Positions 51,041 to 58,430 of a stretch of 64,000 nucleotides of DNA are shown here, in pieces. A model generated the notes under the pieces. The model did not search any database. It was not told the DNA's origin and saw only the letters and a list, made by a program, of their open reading frames with translations. A program made the translations under genes and the position numbers. How positions within the stretch are numbered: position 1 is the stretch's first letter; every line of letters starts with the position of its first letter. Location of the stretch: positions 310,001 to 374,000 of the forward strand of contig NZ_CP036287.1 of NCBI RefSeq assembly GCF_007748095.1. Reading direction: 5' to 3'. The stretch is from Engelhardtia mirabilis. GTDB lineage: Bacteria > Planctomycetota > UBA1135 > GCA-002686595.

Positions 51041-51532
51041 ATGGGTCTCGAGATAGGAGTTGCGACGCCGGCGCAGCGGGCCGATTGGCTGCGCCTGCGC
51101 GGGGCCCTGTGGCCCGGCCCCGAGGACGAGCACGCGCGGGAAGTGGACAGTCTGATCGCCGGAGGCGAGGGGGATTGGCCCCAGGTCGCGCTCCTGGCCC
51201 AGGTTGGCGGCGCCGTAGTCGGGCTGGCCGAGGTCTCGGTGCGCCCCTGCGCGGAGGGCTGCGAGACGACCGACGTGGGCTACCTCGAGGGCTGGTTCGT
51301 GGTGCCTGAGTTGCGCGGCACCGGGGTCGGTCGCGCCCTGCTGGAGGCCGCCCAGGACTGGGCCCGCGAGCGTGGCTGCGCCGAATTCGCCTCCGACACC
51401 GAGCACGACAACGACCTGTCCCGCCGCGCCCATCTGGCCTGCGGCTTCGAGGACGCCGGTCTGGTGCGGTGCTTCGTCAAGTCGCTCGAGCGCCGACCGG
51501 GGTCAGTGAGAAACGTTCAACCAGGGGGTTGA
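51041..51532 (+). CDS. GNAT-family N-acetyltransferase, aminoglycoside 6'-acetyltransferase-like
   Basis: A 163-aa acetyl-CoA-dependent transferase. It begins RADWLRLRGALWPGPEDEHA, the W..LR..LWP...EEH pattern of AAC(6')-type proteins. Motif A is EGWFVVPELRGTGVGRALLE (R-G-x-G-x-G-R) and motif B includes AEFASDTEHDNDLSRRAHLA and CGFEDAGLVRCFVKSL. Such chromosomal proteins may acetylate aminoglycosides or unrelated amines; resistance is not shown by sequence. Its last codons run into the first operator dyad of the ArsR gene. Confidence 0.85.
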   Translation: MGLEIGVATPAQRADWLRLRGALWPGPEDEHAREVDSLIAGGEGDWPQVALLAQVGGAVVGLAEVSVRPCAEGCETTDVGYLEGWFVVPELRGTGVGRALLEAAQDWARERGCAEFASDTEHDNDLSRRAHLACGFEDAGLVRCFVKSLERRPGSVRNVQPGG

Positions 51533-51571
51533 CGATTGGTCCGGGGCGGGAAAGCATCAACCAAATGGTTG
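51517..51571. promoter_or_regulatory. Two dyads, candidate ArsR operators
   Basis: Two inverted repeats with the same half-site lie about 40 bases apart centre to centre: TCAACC-AGGG-GGTTGA (51517-51532) and CAACCA-AA-TGGTTG (51558-51571). The second contains the ATG of the ArsR gene (51565), so bound repressor would occlude the start. The 40-base spacing is near four helical turns, favouring two dimers on one face. Confidence 0.6.
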
Positions 51572-51939
51572 TGGAATCTTCCGACGAGCTCGACGCCGCT
51601 TTCGGCGCCCTAGCCCACCCTACGCGGCGGGCGATGCTCGCCATGCTCGCCCAGGGCCAGCGCACCGTGGGTGAGCTGGCCGAGCCCTTCGACGTCTCCC
51701 TGGCGGCCTCATCCAAGCACCTCCAGGTGCTCGAGCGCGCCGGCTTGGTCGAGCGGGAGGTGGTCGGTCGCCGGCACACCTGCCACCTGCGCCCGGCGCG
51801 GCTCGCGGCGGTGGTCGATTGGACCGAGCGCTGCCGCGCGACCTGGGACGCGAACTTCGCGCGGCTGGACGCCGTGCTGGGCGAGTTGAAGGCGGGCACG
51901 AAGAGCTCCGCTCGTCGTCCCAAGGGCCGCAAGCGCTGA
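51565..51939 (+). CDS. ArsR-family winged-helix regulator
   Basis: A 124-aa repressor with the ArsR/SmtB winged helix: AFGALAHPTRRAMLAMLAQG, TVGELAEPFDVSLAASSKHL (recognition helix) and VLERAGLVEREVVGRRHTCH. The metal-site cysteines of classical ArsR (ELCVCDL) are absent, so it belongs to the subgroup paired with SRPBCC proteins rather than to arsenic sensors. It is the first gene of an operon with the SRPBCC gene 32 bases downstream, and probably autoregulates through the dyad over its ATG. Confidence 0.9.
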   Translation: MVVESSDELDAAFGALAHPTRRAMLAMLAQGQRTVGELAEPFDVSLAASSKHLQVLERAGLVEREVVGRRHTCHLRPARLAAVVDWTERCRATWDANFARLDAVLGELKAGTKSSARRPKGRKR

Positions 51940-51971
51940 GGTCAGGTCCACACCGACCCCTGAGAATCCCC

Positions 51972-52472
51972 ATGCAAGACTTCACCTCCACCCTCTCGAT
52001 CGTCGCCCGCGGCGAGCGCGAACTCCTGATCACCCGCCAGTTCAGCGCCCCCCGCGAGCTGGTCTTCCGCGCCATGACCGATGCCGAGCTGGTCGCCCGC
52101 TGGATGACCGGCCCCGCTGGTTGGCAGATGGTGGACTCGAAGGCGAAGGTCGCGCCCGGCGGCGCCTTCCGCCACGCCTGGCGTCACGACGACGGCCGCG
52201 AGATGGCCATGGTCGGCGAGTACCGGGAGGTCGATCGGCCGGCGCGGATCGTGCGCACCGAGTGCTTCGAGTTCGGCTGCGAGGCCCAGGCGGGCGAGCA
52301 GCTCGCGACCATGACCCTGGTCCAGGTCGACGGTGTGACCGAGGTCTGCGTGGTCGTGCTCTACCCCTCGGCGGAGGCCCGCGACGGAGCCCTGGCCTCG
52401 GGTATGGAAGATGGCTTGGCCGAGAGCTACCGGATGCTCGACCTCCAACTCGCCACCGCGGCCCTGGGCTGA
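51972..52472 (+). CDS. SRPBCC/AHSA1 domain protein
   Basis: A 166-aa START-like fold protein: LLITRQFSAPRELVFRAMTD, AELVARWMTGPAGW, PGGAFRHAWRHDDG, GEYREVDRPARIVRTECF and a final amphipathic helix ESYRMLDLQLA. These are all AHSA1-family landmarks. The fold binds a hydrophobic small ligand; the ArsR/AHSA1 pairing is common, but its biological role is not known. It ends TGATG with the next frame, so a translational link to the alkylation-repair remnant is likely. Confidence 0.9.
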   Translation: MQDFTSTLSIVARGERELLITRQFSAPRELVFRAMTDAELVARWMTGPAGWQMVDSKAKVAPGGAFRHAWRHDDGREMAMVGEYREVDRPARIVRTECFEFGCEAQAGEQLATMTLVQVDGVTEVCVVVLYPSAEARDGALASGMEDGLAESYRMLDLQLATAALG

Positions 52473-52839
52473 TGGCTACGCGCCGTTCCGCGGGCGCGGG
52501 TTCCGCCGGAGCCGACGGGCTCGCCCAGGCGCTCGCTTGGCTCGAGCGCCAGGGCACCAAGGCCGAGATCGCGAAACTCGAGCGCTACGGGATCGATGCC
52601 CACCGGCCCTTCGGCGTCGCGGTCGGCGAGCTGAAGCGCTACGCCAAGTCCGTCGGGCGCGACCACGACCTGGCCCTGGGCCTGTGGGCGAGCGACCGCT
52701 ACGAGGCAGGCTCCTGGCCTCGATGGTGGGCGAGCCCGAGGGCCTGGCCGCTGCCGACGACTCCACCGCGAGCTGGATCGGGCGGCACGCGGCGCGCGAG
52801 CTCGGCGGTGCTGCGGTGCGCGCGCGACTGAAGCGCTGA
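52472..52839 (+). pseudogene. Broken AlkD-like DNA alkylation repair gene (frameshift and internal deletion)
   Basis: The ATG at 52472 overlaps the SRPBCC stop. It starts a frame that reads like the N-terminus of DNA alkylation repair (HEAT-repeat, COG4912) proteins: QALAWLERQGTKAEIAKLER, FGVAVGELKRYAKSVGRDHD and LALGLWASDRYEA. After base 52708 the sense of the family continues only in another frame (RLLASMVGEPEG), which needs a missing base. The sequence then jumps to a family-like ending, ASWIGRHAARELGGAAVRAR, without the roughly 100 residues of repeats that should lie between. It is read as a decayed gene; the family call rests on remembered patterns. Confidence 0.6.
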
Positions 52840-52869
52840 GGGGCGTCGTTCGCCGCCCACGAATGCGAA

Positions 52870-52903
52870 CCGGCCCCGGGGTCCCATCGGATCCCGGGGC
52901 CGG
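52870..52903. terminator. Bidirectional hairpin between convergent genes
   Basis: CCGGCCCCGGG (52870-52880) pairs with CCCGGGGCCGG (52893-52903); four inner pairs (one G-U) extend the stem to 15 bp around the loop CATC. It separates the alkylation-repair remnant from the minus-strand secreted protein. No U-tract. Confidence 0.6.
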
Positions 52904-52920
52904 ACGATCGCGCTCGAGGC

Positions 52921-53922
52921 TCAGGGCGTGGTCGCCGTCACCGCGTTGGTGGCCGCGAGGCCCAGCGGACCCTGGGGATCGAGGATCCAGGCCTGGGCGA
53001 CGAGCTCGGTCCCCGTCGGCACGCCGGGGGTCAGGGCGAAGCCGAGGCTCGCGCTGCCGCCGGCGTCACACTGCACGGGCACCGACCACAGAGGATTCGG
53101 AACCAGGGTCCCGCCGGCGATGGGCAGGTTCAGTTGGGACGTGCCCGCGATGATCCAGGCCGGAGCAAGGGGGCGCGCCGACGAGATGGCGAGGGTCGTC
53201 GTGACACCGGCCGCCAGGCTGCCGCTGCCGCCGAGGCCGGGCGTTCCGACCGTGCCGGCCAGGCCCTGTCCGATGTTGACCCACTGGGCGTGCATCGAGA
53301 AGGACAGGTCGTGGGGCCAGTTCTGGAACAGGGTCGTTCCAGTGCTGTAGCGGAAGTGCGAGCCGTTGCCGCCCAGGCCGGTGACGGGGCCCCAGTCGGG
53401 ATAGATCGGCTGCTCGCCGACGACGCGGAACCAGTACTTCACGCCGCCCTGTAGGGTCACCGGGGTCGGCAGGGTGTAGTGGTAGTCGTAGTTGAGTTTG
53501 CCGCCGACCGACCCAACGAAGGTCTCGCCGGCGTTGCCCGAGACGTGGAAGGTGGCGATGACCGTCTCGAGCTCTTCCTTCTCGGGCAGGGCCGTGATCA
53601 CCGGCTGGAAGCCCCCCGGGACCGAGTCGAAGAACGACACGCGGAAGCCGGTGACCTTGCCGTACTGGGCGTTCAGCGAGTAGCCGCCGCGCCAGCGCAC
53701 CTCGGTGATCGTCTGCGTCTCGGCCAGGGTGAACTCGTCCCACGAGTAGGTGTCGGAGTCCGACCCGTCCTCCGGCACCCAGGCCGAGTTGTTGATGTCG
53801 CTGGTGCCGGCCGGCGGCTTGACGAAGACCTCACCGGCGAGGGCCGGGGCGGCCGTGCCCGCGACGACGGCGAGCAGGAGCGGGAGGCTGGAGAGCGACG
53901 CGATTCGTGTGGTGTAGCGCAT
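52921..53922 (-). CDS. Secreted hypothetical protein with recurrent C-terminal beta-sandwich
   Basis: A 333-aa exported protein. Signal peptide MRYTTRIASLSSLPLLLAVV to AALA. Residues 30-215 form a beta-jelly-roll with aromatic strands (SDSDTYSWDEFTLAETQTIT, EVRWRGGYSLNAQYGKVTGF, LQGGVKYWFRVVGEQPIYPD), the kind seen in choice-of-anchor domains. The last 115 residues (TPGLGGSGSLAAGVTTTLAI, PAWIIAGTSQLNLPIAGGTL, VAQAWILDPQGPLGLAATNA) are the recurrent secreted domain. No catalytic site is visible. The next gene upstream lies 63 bases away on the same strand and also encodes a secreted protein, so the two may be one operon. Confidence 0.75.
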   Translation of the reverse strand: MRYTTRIASLSSLPLLLAVVAGTAAPALAGEVFVKPPAGTSDINNSAWVPEDGSDSDTYSWDEFTLAETQTITEVRWRGGYSLNAQYGKVTGFRVSFFDSVPGGFQPVITALPEKEELETVIATFHVSGNAGETFVGSVGGKLNYDYHYTLPTPVTLQGGVKYWFRVVGEQPIYPDWGPVTGLGGNGSHFRYSTGTTLFQNWPHDLSFSMHAQWVNIGQGLAGTVGTPGLGGSGSLAAGVTTTLAISSARPLAPAWIIAGTSQLNLPIAGGTLVPNPLWSVPVQCDAGGSASLGFALTPGVPTGTELVAQAWILDPQGPLGLAATNAVTATTP

Positions 53923-53985
53923 GGGGATGCTCTGGTTGGCTCAGGGGTGAAAGGTGGGGTCGACGCGCAGTGGCGTCGATCGCCG

Positions 53986-55584
53986 TCAGGGCACGGCCTC
54001 GAAGCGCAGGCCGTCGGTCAGGGCGGCGAGGGTCCCGTCGGTCTGCAGCGGGTCGAGGGCGAAGACCTGGACGAAGAGGTCCGTGCCCACGCCGAGTCCG
54101 GCCAGGGCGGCCACTGGCACGGGGATCTGCACGGCGCCGTCGGCCAACAGCGGGTTGCCGGAGCCCGCGTCGGTCACGGTGGCGACCAACTGGAACGGCA
54201 GGCCGACCAGCAGGCTGCCGCCCAGGAAGGGCAGGTCGCCCGCGGTGGTACCCACGGCGACCCAGGCGGGCTGGTTGATCGGCAGCTCGTCAGCCAGCAC
54301 CACGAAACCCGCGGCGGTCGCACTCGGAACGCCGCTCGAGCCCATGGCCGGCAGGCCACCGGCGCCGTTGACCTTGGCCAGGCCATAGCGCTCGACGATG
54401 CAGTGGGTCGCGGCGCCGTGGACCTCACCGGTGACGGCGTCGCCGGCCCAGGCGTCCAAGCGGCCGTCGGCATTGGTGTCACCCAGACCGACGCTGTAGC
54501 TCTGCACGCTGGTCGGCAGGCTGTCGGTCAAGGCGAACTGGCCGTTGCCGTCGTTGGTCAGCATCTGGATCGCCTGCGAACCGCCGCTGCACGCCACCAG
54601 GTCCAGGTCGCCGTCACCGTCGAGGTCACCACTGGCCAGGCTCTTGATGTAGTAGCCGAAGTTGGTGGAGGTCCACGGGGTCAGTGTCCCGGCGCCGTCG
54701 GACTGGAAGGTCGCGACCCAGTACTCGGAGCCGATCGCGACGTCGACGTCTCCGTTCCCGTCCCAGTCGCCGACGACCAGGCTCGAGGGGAAGGAGCCGG
54801 CGGGCAGGGTGCCCGGCGCCGGTGTGAAGACTCCGTTGCCGTCTCCGAAGGCCAGCGCCAGGGCGTTGGGGGTGGGGCCGGTCTGGAGCGCGGCCACGTC
54901 GATGTGACCGTCGCCGTTGAAGTCGCCCATGCCAGCGTCGAGGGCGACGCCCGAGAGGCTCTGGATCGGCTGGGCGGTGAGGTTCATCTGCCCGTCGCCC
55001 AGGGCCACGGCCAGGGCGCCGGTGTTGCCGATGCCGGGCACCGGGTGGCGCGCGAGGACGACCACGGCGTCGAGCAGGCCGTCGTCGTTGACGTCCTCGA
55101 GGAAGGCCGCCACGGGGTTGTCGTCGTGGGGCGGGAAGAACAGCAGCGGCTCGAAGGTCCAGCTGCCGCCACCGTTGTTGCGGTACAGGCGCAGACCGTC
55201 GCTCTGGTAGGTCCCGAGCACCAGCTTGCCTTGCAGGGCCACCAGGAGGTCCTGATCCCCGTCACCGTCAACGTCGCCGAAAGCGATCGCGGTGGGGCCG
55301 GTGCCAACGGCCAGGGTCGCTTCGCCGGCGGTGCCGCTCGGCGAGCCGAGCAGGATCCGCAGGTAGTTCGCCGACGGGCTGGCGATCCAGGTGTCGTCGA
55401 TGCCGTCGCCGTTGAAGTCGGCGCAGGCGATGTCGCCCACCGGCCCCTCGGCCGACGCGGACGTGGGCTGGTAGTTGAAGGCCAGGCACTCCTGCGCAGC
55501 GCTCGCAGGATTGGCCGCGGACAACAGGCACGTGAGTCCGAGGCCGAGAGAGAGGGCAGCGGGAGAGTTGATTCGAGCAGGCAT
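53986..55584 (-). CDS. Secreted FG-GAP/VCBS repeat protein, seven calcium-loop repeats
   Basis: A 532-aa exported protein. Signal peptide to about residue 29 (LSLGLGLTCLLSAANPASA). Seven repeats with Asp-rich loops follow: ADFNGDGIDD, GDVDGDGDQDLL, EDVNDDGLLDAV, GDFNGDGHIDVA, GDWDGNGDVDVA, GDLDGDGDLDLV and GDTNADGRLDAW. Seven blades make one closed propeller, and the loops bind calcium in the family. Residues about 405-532 form the recurrent beta-sandwich (NGAGGLPAMGSSGVPSAT, WVAVGTTAGDLPFLGGSLLV, VFALDPLQTDG). A surface function is probable, ligand unknown. Confidence 0.83.
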   Translation of the reverse strand: MPARINSPAALSLGLGLTCLLSAANPASAAQECLAFNYQPTSASAEGPVGDIACADFNGDGIDDTWIASPSANYLRILLGSPSGTAGEATLAVGTGPTAIAFGDVDGDGDQDLLVALQGKLVLGTYQSDGLRLYRNNGGGSWTFEPLLFFPPHDDNPVAAFLEDVNDDGLLDAVVVLARHPVPGIGNTGALAVALGDGQMNLTAQPIQSLSGVALDAGMGDFNGDGHIDVAALQTGPTPNALALAFGDGNGVFTPAPGTLPAGSFPSSLVVGDWDGNGDVDVAIGSEYWVATFQSDGAGTLTPWTSTNFGYYIKSLASGDLDGDGDLDLVACSGGSQAIQMLTNDGNGQFALTDSLPTSVQSYSVGLGDTNADGRLDAWAGDAVTGEVHGAATHCIVERYGLAKVNGAGGLPAMGSSGVPSATAAGFVVLADELPINQPAWVAVGTTAGDLPFLGGSLLVGLPFQLVATVTDAGSGNPLLADGAVQIPVPVAALAGLGVGTDLFVQVFALDPLQTDGTLAALTDGLRFEAVP

Positions 55585-55865
55585 GGGACGGACCTTCGGT
55601 CGTGGGTCGGTCGCCTCAGGCTCCCCGGCGACGTCGAGCGCTGTCGTCCGAGTGGGGTCCGCTGGGACCCGTCGGGCGCGCCCGATCCATGAGTCGCGGA
55701 AGACTCGCCCAGGGCGATCTGATTGCACCCTACGCGTGAGCCTGCGAAGCCAGCGATGAAGCGTCGTTCATCCGGCGCAAGTCGAAGTGAGCCCGATCGA
55801 AGTCGACGAGCCGCTGGCTTTGGCAGCTCACGCGAGCTGCCGAATCGAAGCCTTCCGGGTCTGAA

Positions 55866-56879
55866 TCAAGGACGCGCGCGCGCTGCCGCGGCAAAGCGCC
55901 GCACGATCTCTCCCGCCGGCTCCACCGCGTCGATCCCGGCCACGCTCTTGCCCGCCTGCCAGAAGTCCTTGGAGCCGCTTTCGTCGAGGGAGGCCCGCTT
56001 GAGCTGCCAGATCGACTTGAGGGCGTAGATGGTGCGCATCCAGTGCTTGGTTCGGCGACCGCGCAGCATCCAGCGGGCGAGCGGCCCGGCCTTCAGGCCG
56101 ACGCTCTGGATGTAGGGCGTGTTGATGACCGAGACGGGGATGCCGGACAGGCGCTCGGACAGCACGATGTCGTCCGCGTCGGCCTCGACGATCGCGCGTT
56201 TGTAGGGCTCCGCCGCGCGGCACTCGTCGGTGGCGATGAAGCGCGTGCCCATCTGCACGCCCGCGTAGCCAGCGTCGAGGGCCTCGACGAAGCGCTGCTC
56301 GCTGCCCACGCCCCCGGCGCAGACGATCGGCAGGCCCAGGTCGGCGAGCTCCGCGTGCAACGCCTCCAGGGACTTCGCTCCGGCGTGGCCCCCGGCGCGG
56401 TTGTTGACGGCGATCAGCCCGTCCACGCCGCCGTCGCGGCCCTTCTGCGCCCACTTGCGCTCGGTCACGTCGTGGTAGACCACGCCGCCCACCGCATGGA
56501 CCTTTTCGACCACCCAGCGGGGATTGCCGAGGGACGTGATGAAGAAGCGCACGCCCTCCTCGAGGGCGATGTCGATCCACTCCTGCATGCGCGCGTGGTA
56601 GCGCTTCGAGGACTGCTCGATCAGCGCGTTCATGCCGATCGGCTTCGACGTGAGCCGCCGCATCAGGCGAAGCCCAGCGCGGTACTCGTGCCCGTGGACG
56701 TAGGTCAACGAGATGGGCTGGAAGACGCCCAGGCCGCCGGCCTCCGAAACCGCAGCCACCAGCTCGGGATTCGAGCAGGGGTACATGGGCCCGCAGATCA
56801 GCGGCACCTCGACGCCCGCGTGGCGGGTGAAGGGCGTCGCGAGGGGGGACTGGGCACCGGCCGTCGATGTGCTTTCCAC
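55866..56879 (-). CDS. Nitronate monooxygenase / 2-nitropropane dioxygenase-like flavoprotein
   Basis: A 337-aa FMN TIM-barrel enzyme; family members oxidise alkyl nitronates or related compounds. The barrel starts with VEVPLICGPMYPCSNPELVA and AVSEAGGLGVFQPISL, followed by KPIGMNALIEQS. The FMN phosphate site is NRAGGHAG, then LPIVCAGGVGSEQRFVEALD and GYAGVQMGTRFIATDE. GTG 56879 is chosen because the conserved barrel begins a few residues later; upstream translation is not protein-like. The cytoplasmic enzyme stands alone and diverges from the propeller gene. Enoyl reductase FabK-like proteins share the fold but are less likely. Confidence 0.85.
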   Translation of the reverse strand: MESTSTAGAQSPLATPFTRHAGVEVPLICGPMYPCSNPELVAAVSEAGGLGVFQPISLTYVHGHEYRAGLRLMRRLTSKPIGMNALIEQSSKRYHARMQEWIDIALEEGVRFFITSLGNPRWVVEKVHAVGGVVYHDVTERKWAQKGRDGGVDGLIAVNNRAGGHAGAKSLEALHAELADLGLPIVCAGGVGSEQRFVEALDAGYAGVQMGTRFIATDECRAAEPYKRAIVEADADDIVLSERLSGIPVSVINTPYIQSVGLKAGPLARWMLRGRRTKHWMRTIYALKSIWQLKRASLDESGSKDFWQAGKSVAGIDAVEPAGEIVRRFAAAARARP

Positions 56880-57090
56880 GCCGCGACGGTAGCGCACGGC
56901 GCTCGCGCGATCCTCGCCGGATGTGAGGATCAACCTCTGGTGCGCATGAGGTTCAACCTCCGGTTCGCGGCCCGGACCGCGCTCTCGGGCCCGCGAGGCG
57001 GCCGGCATGGTCCTTGCTTGAAGCCCCTTGCACCACGAGCGGGCCCTCGACGCGAAGTCCGATGGCCCGCGACGCCCCGACCCCCGACCC

Positions 57091-57096
57091 AGGAGG
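57091..57096 (+). promoter_or_regulatory. Strong Shine-Dalgarno site of the secreted propeller gene
   Basis: AGGAGG lies 4 bases before ATG 57101, one of the few perfect ribosome-binding sites in the window. It fixes the start of the gene at 57101 instead of the upstream in-frame ATGs at 57014 and 57062. Confidence 0.75.
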
Positions 57097-57100
57097 CCCC

Positions 57101-58354
57101 ATGCTTCTTCGCACCCTATTCACCTGCGCCGCCCTCGCCCCCGCGCTGGCGGCGCAGTCTGCACCGATCCAGTTGCAAGGCCAGGACGCCGACGACCGCT
57201 TCGGTGAGTCGATCGCGTTCGTCGGCGACCTCGACGGCGATGGCCTGTCCGAGTTGGCGGTGGGCGCCCCTGGCAAGCAGTCGTCGAGCACGCAGACCGT
57301 CGGCACCGTGTCGCTCTTCTCCGGCGCCAACGGACGCGAGTTGGGCGTGGCCTTCGGCGCCCTGGCCGGCACCGGCTTCGGCGCGAGGATCGCGCCTTCC
57401 CGCGACCTCTCCGGGGACGGCGTGCCCGACCTGCTCGTCGGCGCGCCCGATGCCGATCGCGTGGTCGCCATCGACGGCGCGAGCTTCGCGGCCGGCAACC
57501 CCGCGCCCCTGTGGAGCAATGACGGCGAGCCCAACGGGCAGTTCGGTCGCGCCCTGGACTCGATCGGCGACCAGACCGGCGACGGCGTCCCGGACCTCGC
57601 GGTCGGCGCACCCTTCGGCGGCGGCGACATCGCGGGCTTCGGACCGGGCCAGGTCTGGCTCTTGTCCGGCGCGACCGGCCGCTCCTTCGGCGTGCTCTCG
57701 GCACCCGGGGCCGACAACGGCTCGTTCGGTTGGAGCCTGGCCAATGTCGGTGACGTGAACGGCGACGGTCGTGACGACTTGGCTGTCGGCGCACCGCTCG
57801 ACGACGGCGTGGCTACGGCAGTGGGAGCCGTCTACCTCTTCTCGCCGGCGACCGATGCACCCCTGACCTCTTGGTTCGGGCGCAGGGCCGGCGATGACTT
57901 CGGCCACGCCCTCGAGCGCGGGCCGGACGTGAGCGGCGACGGCGTCGCGTCCCTCTTCATCGGCGCGCCCGCCAGCACGATCGCGCCCCCGACGGCGGGT
58001 TCGGTGTTGTGGCTCGAGCTGAGCAACGGTCAACGCCTGGCGCAGTTCAGCGCTCCGACCGTCGGCGGCCGCTTCGGTTGGGCCCTGGCCAGCGACGGTG
58101 CCGGCCAACTCGCGGTGGGTGAGCCCCTCGCTCCCGCGAGCATCGAATCGATCGGCATGGTCCACACCTTCGACCTTCGAACGGCCTCGAGCTCCGTGGT
58201 CGCAGGCAGCCAGGGTGAAGCCGAGTTCGGCGCGACCCTGGCCTGGAATCCCGCCGCGGACGTCTCCAGTTCCGACGTGCTCGCCATCGGTGCGCCCTTC
58301 TTCGACGTCGAGTTCGGCTCCGACGAGGGCCAGGTCGACCTCTACCTGAACTGA
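57101..58354 (+). CDS. Secreted FG-GAP integrin-alpha-like beta-propeller protein
   Basis: A 417-aa exported protein. Signal peptide LLRTLFTCAALAPALAAQ. Seven repeats, each FG...GD.xGDGxxDL.VGAP: RFGESIAFVGDLDGDGLSEL, GFGARIAPSRDLSGDGVPDL, QFGRALDSIGDQTGDGVPDL, SFGWSLANVGDVNGDGRDDL, DFGHALERGPDVSGDGVASL, RFGWALASDGAGQLAVG and EFGATLAWNPAADVSSSDVL. The first five keep the calcium loop and the last two have lost it. This is nearly the whole protein, without the recurrent C-terminal sandwich. Followed by a strong hairpin. Confidence 0.85.
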   Translation: MLLRTLFTCAALAPALAAQSAPIQLQGQDADDRFGESIAFVGDLDGDGLSELAVGAPGKQSSSTQTVGTVSLFSGANGRELGVAFGALAGTGFGARIAPSRDLSGDGVPDLLVGAPDADRVVAIDGASFAAGNPAPLWSNDGEPNGQFGRALDSIGDQTGDGVPDLAVGAPFGGGDIAGFGPGQVWLLSGATGRSFGVLSAPGADNGSFGWSLANVGDVNGDGRDDLAVGAPLDDGVATAVGAVYLFSPATDAPLTSWFGRRAGDDFGHALERGPDVSGDGVASLFIGAPASTIAPPTAGSVLWLELSNGQRLAQFSAPTVGGRFGWALASDGAGQLAVGEPLAPASIESIGMVHTFDLRTASSSVVAGSQGEAEFGATLAWNPAADVSSSDVLAIGAPFFDVEFGSDEGQVDLYLN

Positions 58355-58377
58355 CCGCGACGGCATCCCTCGGCCCA

Positions 58378-58413
58378 GGCGACCCGTCCACCCTTGAAGG
58401 TGGGCGGGTCGCC
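58378..58413. terminator. Bidirectional hairpin between convergent genes
   Basis: A 15-bp stem (58378-58392 with 58399-58413, one G-U) and 6-nt loop lies between the propeller stop (58354) and the stop of the beta-lactamase-family gene (58431). No U-tract. Confidence 0.6.
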
Positions 58414-58430
58414 GCCGTCTCGGGCCGCAG

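Noticed and set aside
52708..52839. Programmed frameshift in the alkylation-repair gene
   Set aside because: There is no slippery heptamer at 52700-52712, and a large internal part of the protein is also missing, so decay explains it better.
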